A stretch of 5,569 nt of DNA from Bacteroidia bacterium. GTDB taxonomy: Bacteria > Bacteroidota > Bacteroidia > Bacteroidales > UBA12481. The stretch lies in contig JAPLDV010000211.1 in the NCBI GenBank assembly GCA_026391235.1, positions 1-5,569 of the forward strand, written 5' to 3'. This document shows, in pieces, positions 1 to 5,569 of the stretch. A model generated the notes under the pieces. The model made no database searches, had not been told where the DNA came from, and worked only from the letters and a program-made list of their open reading frames with translations. Made by a program: the position numbers and the translations under genes. Position 1 is the stretch's first letter. The number at the start of each line of letters is the position of its first letter.

Positions 1-206
1 GGCAGACATTTTTTTAATAAATAAATAATTATAGTTTTGATGAGGTGAAAAAAAGATTGAATGATACTGCTAACCAGAAATTTTCCCTTCAGGCAATATC
101 GTTTGACAGAGGATTTTGTTCTAAATCGAATTTTTACTCAACCTTTCGGAAAAAAACCGGAATGACGCCTGGTAAGTACATGAAACAAGCCGAGCTCCAA
201 AACTAA
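1..206 (+). pseudogene. 3' end of an AraC-family transcriptional regulator, apparently frameshifted
   Basis: From base 21 to the TAA at 204-206 the reading frame encodes the second half of an AraC-type helix-turn-helix domain. It shows the family's typical blocks: INNYSFDEVKKRLND, then GFCSKSNFYSTFRKKTG, then MTPGKYMKQ. This is the DNA-binding end of a regulator whose sensor part lies outside the window. Upstream in the same frame there are two consecutive stops (TAATAA, 15-20). Bases 1-18 in another frame read GRHFFN, which fits the usual G-x-x-F-x-x-(F/Y)-I-N-x-Y run just before this block. The two pieces join if one base is restored at about 19-21. The gene therefore looks broken by a one-base loss in an A/T-rich stretch, or the assembly has an error there. 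It converges on the polyferredoxin gene with only 2 bases between the stop codons. The family call is firm; the pseudogene status is likely but unproven. Confidence 0.7.
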
Positions 207-208
207 AT

Positions 209-1615
209 TCAGAGTCCCGGATTACGACGGTCTTCGTTTTCCGGGGTAATCTGAATGGCTGATCTGTCGGAACGAGGACAGGCTTTCACACATAATCCGC
301 ATCCGGTGCAATATTCGTTCAGGATATATATCTGATTAATCGTTACCCGATAACCTCTGAAGTTGACAATTTCCGCTTGCCGGAAACGAATGGCCTTTCC
401 CGGAACCGGACAGACTTCCTGGCAAGCCGTGCAATTAAACCCATCAGCATAGGTATAGCAAAGGTTCTTATTTATGATGGCGGTGCCGATTTTTGCTGAT
501 TGCTTTTCCCTGAGACTGAGCCTGCGTATAGCTCCACCCGGACAAACGTTACTGCAGTTCAGGCATTCCCAGCTACAGCCTCCCGATTCTCCCGTACAAA
601 CGGGGGTCCACAAGGTTTCCAGCCCATGCTCAATTCCAGCAGGTTGAATGAAGCCGGTGGGGCAACTTTGCATGCACTGGCCGCACCGGGCACAACGATC
701 GAGGAAATCCTTCTCCGGAAGGGAGCCTGGCGGTCTCACCATTGCTGATCGGTTGCTCAAAGATTTGGCTGCCGAAAGTTTGGGCAAAAGAGCCCATGCA
801 GCCGATGCAAACAAGGTGGTTAAAACCACTCTTCTTTTAGGCAGATACTCCTGCTCAGTGGTTATTTCCTTATGCCTGAATTTCAACTGAAGGATCTGGC
901 CGGAGCAGCTGCGGGCACAGTTCATGCAAAGCAGACATTCGGAGGAAAGGGATTCATGAGGAAGATCAGGGCTGACAGCACAGGCGTTCAAACAATGCCG
1001 GCAACCGGCGCAGGATTGACCCGGAACCCATTTTAGGAGGCAAAACCGGGCAACTAAACCGAAAATAGCTCCGAGCGGACACAATACCCGGCAGAAAAAA
1101 CGATGCTGCCCGATATTGAGTAAAATGATTCCAGTCAGAATGAGCAGTATCAAAGGATCGTGCAATCCTGCAAGACTTCTGGTCAACAGGGATATTGGAT
1201 CAAGCCAGCCGGCAAGATTCAGTCCGAGCAGAGAAATCAGAATTACCGGGATCAGAAGAAGGTATTTTATCGACAATAAAGACCTGCCGGTTTTTGAGTG
1301 TTTCTCTTTACGGAATCGGCCCGTCAGATTGGAAAAGAAATGCTGCAATGAACCCATCGGACAAATCCAGCCACAGAAAAACCGGCCGAATATCAGCGTA
1401 AGAATGAGCGGAATCAGAGATAACGCCATTAAGCTGATCAATTGATGTGTTGTGATGATGGAAATCAAATAGTGCAGAGGATCAATCAGCAAAAATGGCT
1501 TTGCCAGGGAACCCGGACTCGACGGGTCGTGAGGCCAGTAAAACAGGACCAGGAACAAAAACAGGAACAGGATTTGTGATGCAATCCGAAATCCGCGAAC
1601 TCTTCGAAAATTCAT
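209..1615 (-). CDS. Membrane-bound polyferredoxin, NapH-like and NapG/MauM-like halves fused
   Basis: This 468-residue protein probably carries electrons between the membrane quinol pool or cytoplasm and the periplasm. The NapH-like half (about 1-240) has hydrophobic segments near 11-27, 57-77, 113-134 and 154-170. It carries two CxxxCP motifs (C81/C85, C175/C179) and two cysteine quartets (C202-C212, C227-C237) able to hold [4Fe-4S] clusters. A fifth hydrophobic segment (262-280) follows K260-R261-R262. The NapG-like half then begins with VRPPGSLP, typical of NapG/MauM, and has four more cluster sites: C308/311/314/318; C351/354/358 with C340 or C347; C386 with C395/398/402; C436/439/442/446. 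That makes up to six clusters. If the family topology holds, the first two are cytoplasmic and the last four periplasmic. NapG and NapH are normally separate proteins of nitrate reductase systems, but no nitrate reductase is visible, so the name describes homology only. It starts 19 bases after the QueG-like gene, with no strong ribosome binding site, and is the last gene of the cluster. Confidence 0.88.
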   Translation of the reverse strand: MNFRRVRGFRIASQILFLFLFLVLFYWPHDPSSPGSLAKPFLLIDPLHYLISIITTHQLISLMALSLIPLILTLIFGRFFCGWICPMGSLQHFFSNLTGRFRKEKHSKTGRSLLSIKYLLLIPVILISLLGLNLAGWLDPISLLTRSLAGLHDPLILLILTGIILLNIGQHRFFCRVLCPLGAIFGLVARFCLLKWVPGQSCAGCRHCLNACAVSPDLPHESLSSECLLCMNCARSCSGQILQLKFRHKEITTEQEYLPKRRVVLTTLFASAAWALLPKLSAAKSLSNRSAMVRPPGSLPEKDFLDRCARCGQCMQSCPTGFIQPAGIEHGLETLWTPVCTGESGGCSWECLNCSNVCPGGAIRRLSLREKQSAKIGTAIINKNLCYTYADGFNCTACQEVCPVPGKAIRFRQAEIVNFRGYRVTINQIYILNEYCTGCGLCVKACPRSDRSAIQITPENEDRRNPGL

Positions 1616-1634
1616 AACAGGAAATTCTGCCAGA

Positions 1635-2663
1635 TTAGGATTTGATCAGATTTTTCAGGGCAAGCCTGGTGTTTCTACTGAAGTAGTTGAAATCTCCAAC
1701 TGTCGGGAATCGTTTGAGCTTCTCCTGAATTTGTTTCTGAATTTTATCATCCTTCGACTGATTAAGGATCAGGGCGGTTTCCTCTTCTGTCAGAGTTGCC
1801 AGATTATCGATTTGGTTATACCCTGTATTGGCCGGACAGTCCCACTGACATTTCAGGCAACCCACCAGTGTATGATGAACATTTTCGGGCAACCAATCAG
1901 GAAAAGCATCAGGCAACTCATTATACAACGTCAAGCAATGATCTATGTCGATTACAAACTCTTCATCCCGTATACATTTCGTTGGACAACCCTTTTTGCA
2001 GATGTAGCATCCTTTGCAGAACAGCATGGTTTTAAAGGGGCCCCAATTATCCTCCATATCCTGATCGGTGTAGAATCCCAACAGTTCGTGATAACTGCCA
2101 AACTCCTTCACAAAGGAGATATTGTTCAATCCGTATTCCGCCAGGCCGCTTCGCACCGCCATTGTTTTCAGAGGTAGTTTTGACCATTCAAGGGCAACAT
2201 CCCGGCCACTGAAAACATCCTTTTTTAGTATTCCTTTCGCCTGATCAACAGAAAAACCGTCATCCCAGTATCCTGATGGAATGATAATTACAAATTCCCT
2301 ACCCTGGTTTCTGAAAGTAACTGAAGCCATTCGATACTTTCGTGCCATTATGATCACCGACCTGGCATTTTTAAGAATCTTATCAGGATCGAAATTAAAG
2401 GCGATGTACGACTGAAAATTGGAGTTGCCCCCTAACTTCTTTTCTTTTCTCAGGCTGGCAAACCATTCCTGTATCTCTTTAATATGTTTGACCGAGACCG
2501 ATCTGTATTGATAAGGGAAATCCTGGTCACGGCCGGATGAGGGCAAGGCAAATATCTTTCCGAGCGGGGAAGCTGCAGCTAGAAAAACGGTGACCGAACC
2601 AATAGCCATCTTGCCAAGAAACGCCCGCCTCGAACATTCTGAATAACTGTTGTTTTGTTTCAT
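1635..2663 (-). CDS. Tat-exported double-[4Fe-4S] protein related to QueG and reductive dehalogenases
   Basis: This 342-residue iron-sulfur protein is probably a periplasmic reductase or electron carrier. Its N-terminus has a twin-arginine signal (SRRAFLGK, residues 11-18) followed by a hydrophobic stretch to about residue 39, so it should be exported folded with its clusters in place. The middle (about 90-200) resembles the domain that precedes the clusters in epoxyqueuosine reductase, with the motif AVRSGLAEYGLNN (169-181) followed by EFGSYHELLGFYTD. Two [4Fe-4S] sites follow. The first is C216/C219/C222/C226-P, and the second uses C243 plus C269/C272/C276-P. The block HCLTLYNELPDAFPDWL (242-258) marks a QueG-like subgroup usually annotated only as a 4Fe-4S double-cluster protein. 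QueG itself is cytoplasmic, so tRNA modification is unlikely here. Whether a corrinoid is bound cannot be read from the sequence. The gene sits between the propeller gene (13 bases upstream) and the polyferredoxin gene (19 bases downstream); the latter is a plausible electron donor. Family confidence is high; the reaction is unknown. Confidence 0.85.
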   Translation of the reverse strand: MKQNNSYSECSRRAFLGKMAIGSVTVFLAAASPLGKIFALPSSGRDQDFPYQYRSVSVKHIKEIQEWFASLRKEKKLGGNSNFQSYIAFNFDPDKILKNARSVIIMARKYRMASVTFRNQGREFVIIIPSGYWDDGFSVDQAKGILKKDVFSGRDVALEWSKLPLKTMAVRSGLAEYGLNNISFVKEFGSYHELLGFYTDQDMEDNWGPFKTMLFCKGCYICKKGCPTKCIRDEEFVIDIDHCLTLYNELPDAFPDWLPENVHHTLVGCLKCQWDCPANTGYNQIDNLATLTEEETALILNQSKDDKIQKQIQEKLKRFPTVGDFNYFSRNTRLALKNLIKS

Positions 2664-2673
2664 ATTAAATCAG

Positions 2674-2678
2674 CTCCT
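2674..2678 (-). promoter_or_regulatory. Ribosome binding site of the QueG-like gene, overlapping the propeller stop codon
   Basis: Read on the minus strand, the sequence is AGGTAGGAGCTGATTTAAT and then ATG. The AGGAG core lies 10 bases before the ATG at 2661-2663. The TAG stop of the preceding propeller gene (2677-2679) is embedded in it. Ribosomes that terminate on the propeller gene would stand on this site, which suggests translational coupling. It is the only clear Shine-Dalgarno sequence seen among these genes. Confidence 0.7.
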
Positions 2679-3801
2679 ACCTGATTAAAATCGCCTTTTG
2701 AGTCTGAACATTACCATCCGTAGCCATCCTGATGAAAAAAACCCCATTATCGGCCTGCTTTCCGGCATGGTCATTTCCATTCCAGATGGCCGAATAACTA
2801 CCTGGGTCTTTCTCTTCATTAACCAGGGTTGTTACCAGTAATCCGGCAGAATTGTATACATCCACCTTAACGCGAACCGGCTTATTCAAATCGAATTTAA
2901 TGGTTGCTCCGGAGTTAAAGGGATTCGGCGATACCGGGTATATAATAAAGTTGCCCGGAAGAGTATTTGAACAGATACTGCTTGTTGGCAGGGGGACTCT
3001 TGCCCATGAATTAGTTTCGTAGAAAGTAATCAGCAGGGTATGATCCAACGGGTCATAGGTAGGATAAACCATATTTGTCCCGGTAAAGAATTTTTCCGGA
3101 GCATAGCTGAAATCTGCATCCGTCCGGTACAATCCTGATAAATAGTATCCTCCGATATAATGATAACCATATTTGTCCCTGACAATTCCATCCGGACTAT
3201 TGAAGGTGGTAGAAGCCAACGTGGTGACAGTTGAATCAGCAAGGCTGATGGCATGGATCAGGGACGGACGGGGGGAATCATCGATCACAACGATCCTGTT
3301 TTTTTCCTTTTCCAAAAGGATGCCATTGGGCTTATTCAGGCCATTTCCCTTGGCAAATACCCAATAGGTATAGTCGCTTAGGCGTAACCGGTAAATTTCA
3401 TTAAGGATAGGACAGGAGATGAATAGATGCCCTGTTGAATCAGACGTAATGCTTGATAAATAATTCGCGGCGTTTCCTGAAAGGGTAAGATTCATTACCT
3501 GCCTTTTTGTAGCCAGGTCGTAGCCGAGAACCTTTCTGTTGTTACCAACTCCATAAACCACATCACCCACGATTTCCAGCCCATCCACAAAACCGGCTCC
3601 TTTTAAAAAGTAGCTTTGCTTTCCGGCACTATCAATCCCGATCAAATCCCCGGTATTATAATTCGAAACCAGCAAACGATTTCGCGGTGCATCGATTACG
3701 ATCTTTTGAGGACCACTTAGCAAATTCTGCGCTTGGCAAAAGTCAGGGATAAAAATTACCAGCAAAACCTGTAACCCTTCCCAGAATAATCTTCTTCTCA
3801 T
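2677..3801 (-). CDS. Secreted six-bladed beta-propeller (NHL/SMP-30-like) with T9SS-type C-terminal domain
   Basis: This is a predicted exported protein of 374 residues. Residues 1-24 form a Sec signal peptide: MRRR, a hydrophobic core, then a likely cleavage after FCQA; the cysteine is not in a lipobox. Six repeats of a P-x-(G/K)-I...(L/I)-x-(V/I) type run about 31-57, 74-97, 116-142, 158-187, 202-228 and 244-271, as in NHL or SMP-30/gluconolactonase-like propellers. No metal or catalytic residues were identified, so enzymatic activity is not claimed. Residues from about 288 carry NPFN, then a FlgD/T9SS type A-like fold (VYNSAGLLVTTLV, NGNDHAGK, NGVFFIRM) ending in KAILIR, which suggests T9SS export across the outer membrane. 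The start was chosen at the ATG at 3799-3801 because it places the signal peptide at the very N-terminus. A longer reading from 3846 needs a TTG start and adds 15 non-signal residues. Its ligand is unknown. It is probably the first gene of an operon with the two iron-sulfur genes. Confidence 0.8.
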   Translation of the reverse strand: MRRRLFWEGLQVLLVIFIPDFCQAQNLLSGPQKIVIDAPRNRLLVSNYNTGDLIGIDSAGKQSYFLKGAGFVDGLEIVGDVVYGVGNNRKVLGYDLATKRQVMNLTLSGNAANYLSSITSDSTGHLFISCPILNEIYRLRLSDYTYWVFAKGNGLNKPNGILLEKEKNRIVVIDDSPRPSLIHAISLADSTVTTLASTTFNSPDGIVRDKYGYHYIGGYYLSGLYRTDADFSYAPEKFFTGTNMVYPTYDPLDHTLLITFYETNSWARVPLPTSSICSNTLPGNFIIYPVSPNPFNSGATIKFDLNKPVRVKVDVYNSAGLLVTTLVNEEKDPGSYSAIWNGNDHAGKQADNGVFFIRMATDGNVQTQKAILIR

Positions 3802-3906
3802 TTTTGTACAGTTTATTAAGTCAGTACTTAAATTATAACCATACAATAATACTTCACCACTATTTAAGGGGAGTTTTTACCGATCGGGAAGGACAAATTT
3901 CAGTGT

Positions 3907-3941
3907 GTCACTCGTCACTCGTCATTGGTCACTCGTCACTT
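3907..3941. repeat. Five tandem heptamers, GTCACTC type
   Basis: On the + strand the copies are GTCACTC, GTCACTC, GTCATTG, GTCACTC and GTCACTT, in perfect 7-base register. Copies 3 and 5 differ from the consensus by two bases and one base. The array ends 2 bases from the stop codon of the symporter gene, so it lies in that gene's 3' untranslated region and upstream of the propeller gene. It forms no strong hairpin and no T-run follows, so it is not an intrinsic terminator. Short heptamer arrays between genes are known in other bacteria, for example the STRR elements of cyanobacteria. Function here is unknown. Confidence 0.85.
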
Positions 3942-3943
3942 TC

Positions 3944-5557
3944 TTAGCTGAACAGCGAATAAAGGACAATCATAATAATTACCAAAATCAGCGACAATAT
4001 CCTCGGATCCGAGATTCCGGTAATTTTCCCTTTTAGCAGAAAATTCAGGGGTTTATCCAATGTATAGGGTTTGATTTTCTCATAATCGGGCTCAGGGGTT
4101 AAATAGCTGACCACGACAAAGAGGAAACTCAGGAATACGAATAGCCACCAGCCCTGCATCATATAGGGGATTCCCAGGGTCTGGGTAATAATTTTCACGT
4201 TTCCGAACGCCGGGAAATCGATCAGAAAAACCAAAACTCCCAATAAAAAACCTGTGATAATGGTAATCAGGGATGCCTCTTTGGTTCCCCGTTTCCAAAA
4301 TACCCCGAAAAGGAAAACCACGGCGATAGGAGGAGCAAGAACTGCCAGGATCGTGTTGATGGCATCAAATATGCTCCTGAACTTCTCAATCATCGGTGAC
4401 CAGGCAATGGCAAGCAGCATGACAACTATCGCGGTATATCTACCTATTTTAACCTGTTGGTGATCAGTGGTTGCCGGGCGAATCCGTTTAACAATATCAA
4501 CAGAAACCAATGTTGCCGATGAATTCAGTGCAGCAGCAACGGTACTCATCAGGGCGGCCAGTAAAGCTGCCGACATCAGTCCCTTCAGTCCCACCGGGAG
4601 CAGCTGGGTAATCAGGACCGGCAGTGCCTCATTGGCGTTATTACCGATAATATCCTTGAACAGGGCATAAGCGAGGATCCCCGGGATAACCATAATAAAG
4701 ACAGGTAATATCTTGATGAATCCTGCGAAAATCGGTCCGGTTTTAGCATCATATTCAGTCCGGGCACCCAGAACACGCTGGACAATGGTTTGATCGGCAC
4801 ACCAGTACCATACTCCTATCACGGGGTATCCCAGAATAATGGAGTACCAGGGAAGGTTTGGGCTGCTTTCGGCACTGCGAAGCAAAACCATCTGATCGGG
4901 CCGCAAGGCAGCCTTCAGGTCAGCAAAAGTGTGAATGCCATGACCCGGAAGAGCTGTGATCGCCAGTATTGCCATGATGGAGGCTCCAACAAGAAGAACT
5001 ACCGTCTGAATGGTTTCAGTGACCACCACAGATTTTAACCCACCGATAATGGTATATATAGAAGTAATAACTGATACGATTAATATGGAATACCACTTGT
5101 CGATCCCGAAAAAGGTTTCAAAAACAACTGCACCGGCATATAAACTGATTCCGATATGCATAAACAGGGCCCCGAAAATTGCCAGAACTGCCAAAAAGGA
5201 TCTGGAAGCCCCGCTGTACCTTCTTTCCAGGTATTCAGGCAGGGTTGAGATCTTATTACGAAAATAAAAAGGAGCAAATACTAAACCCAGGAGAATCAGC
5301 AGAAAAGTTGCCATCCATTCAAAATTCCCCTGAACCATCCCGTCGCGATAACCTGCCGATGCAAGTCCAACCAGGTGAATGGTTGAAATATTTGCTGCAA
5401 ACAATGCAGCACCAATGATAGCCCAGTTGAGCGATCTGTTAGCGAGGAAATAGGAACTGGTGGTCATTTTTTGTTTTCTTACAACCCAGATGCCAACAAC
5501 CAGGATACCAATCAGGTAAACAAGGATCACAATAAGATCGAGTAGCGGAATTTTCAT
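3944..5557 (-). CDS. Sodium:solute symporter (SSS family), SGLT-like
   Basis: This 537-residue inner-membrane protein should import a small organic solute, probably a sugar or polyol, driven by a sodium gradient. About 14 hydrophobic segments can be traced (roughly 6-26, 43-67, 77-99, 119-148, 154-174, 180-203, 236-257, 275-300, 318-350, 371-389, 393-421, 427-447, 467-487, 517-536), which matches SGLT topology, and the length is close to Vibrio vSGLT. Landmarks are AANISTIHLVG (54-64), FEWM (79-82), YWCADQTIVQR (251-261), K282 and STVAAALNSSA (338-348). By a recalled alignment to vSGLT, the Na2-site hydroxyls (S338, T339) and the sugar-site E80 and K282 are kept, while Q69 is H61 (as in human SGLT1) and N260 is D255. 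The substrate cannot be assigned. The ATG start fits the family's usual N-terminus, although the frame stays open to the window edge 12 bases upstream. Its stop lies 142 bases before the propeller start, so co-transcription is uncertain. Confidence 0.92.
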   Translation of the reverse strand: MKIPLLDLIVILVYLIGILVVGIWVVRKQKMTTSSYFLANRSLNWAIIGAALFAANISTIHLVGLASAGYRDGMVQGNFEWMATFLLILLGLVFAPFYFRNKISTLPEYLERRYSGASRSFLAVLAIFGALFMHIGISLYAGAVVFETFFGIDKWYSILIVSVITSIYTIIGGLKSVVVTETIQTVVLLVGASIMAILAITALPGHGIHTFADLKAALRPDQMVLLRSAESSPNLPWYSIILGYPVIGVWYWCADQTIVQRVLGARTEYDAKTGPIFAGFIKILPVFIMVIPGILAYALFKDIIGNNANEALPVLITQLLPVGLKGLMSAALLAALMSTVAAALNSSATLVSVDIVKRIRPATTDHQQVKIGRYTAIVVMLLAIAWSPMIEKFRSIFDAINTILAVLAPPIAVVFLFGVFWKRGTKEASLITIITGFLLGVLVFLIDFPAFGNVKIITQTLGIPYMMQGWWLFVFLSFLFVVVSYLTPEPDYEKIKPYTLDKPLNFLLKGKITGISDPRILSLILVIIMIVLYSLFS

Positions 5558-5569
5558 CGATGAATTACT

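Noticed and set aside
216..245. Inverted repeat CCCGGA...TCCGGG near the 3' end of the polyferredoxin gene, considered as a terminator between the convergent genes
   Set aside because: The loop is 18 bases, no T-run follows on either strand, and it lies inside coding sequence.
500..890. Open frames on the + strand opposite the polyferredoxin gene
   Set aside because: They lie antisense to a gene with unmistakable cysteine motifs, and their translations show no recognisable domain. The same holds for the other short frames overlapping the large genes.
3802..3846. Extended N-terminus of the propeller protein beginning with a TTG codon
   Set aside because: It would put 15 polar residues in front of an otherwise ideal signal peptide, and an ATG is available at 3801.
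3832..3851. Possible promoter elements before the propeller gene on the minus strand: TATAAT (3837-3832) and TATTATTG (3851-3844), the latter close to the Bacteroidetes -7 consensus TAnnTTTG
   Set aside because: Neither has a convincing upstream -33/-35 element at the right spacing, and the region is A/T-rich, so such matches arise by chance. If either is real, it supports the ATG at 3801 over the TTG at 3846.
3880..3887. Palindrome CCGATCGG between the symporter and propeller genes, considered as an operator
   Set aside because: Eight bases with no spacer or second copy is not enough to support a binding site.

Overview
The window looks like a piece of an anaerobic or facultative bacterium of the Fibrobacteres-Chlorobi-Bacteroidetes (FCB) group. 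Two points support this: a secreted protein that ends in a type IX secretion (T9SS)-style C-terminal sorting domain, and the tail of an AraC-type regulator of the kind common in Bacteroidota. Base composition is moderate, with A/T-rich gaps. No RNA gene, CRISPR array or insertion sequence is visible, and no gap between genes exceeds 150 bases.

Layout. Bases 1-206 (+ strand) hold the DNA-binding C-terminus of an AraC-family regulator, apparently frameshifted at bases 19-20. Four genes then run on the minus strand. In transcription order they are: an SGLT-like sodium:solute symporter (3944-5557); a six-bladed beta-propeller protein with a signal peptide and T9SS tail (2677-3801); a Tat-exported, double-[4Fe-4S] protein related to epoxyqueuosine reductase (QueG) and reductive dehalogenases (1635-2663); and a membrane polyferredoxin that fuses a NapH-like and a NapG-like half (209-1615). 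A 35-base, five-copy heptamer repeat sits directly behind the symporter gene.

How they may work together. The last three genes are packed tightly (gaps of 13 and 19 bases), and the propeller stop codon lies inside the ribosome binding site of the next gene, so they are probably one operon. The strongest functional reading is a redox pair. The NapH/NapG fusion would take electrons from the quinol pool or cytoplasmic donors and pass them across the membrane to the Tat-exported iron-sulfur protein. The substrate cannot be read from the sequence. The propeller protein would sit on the cell surface or be secreted; its link to the redox pair is known only from position. The symporter may be transcribed separately.
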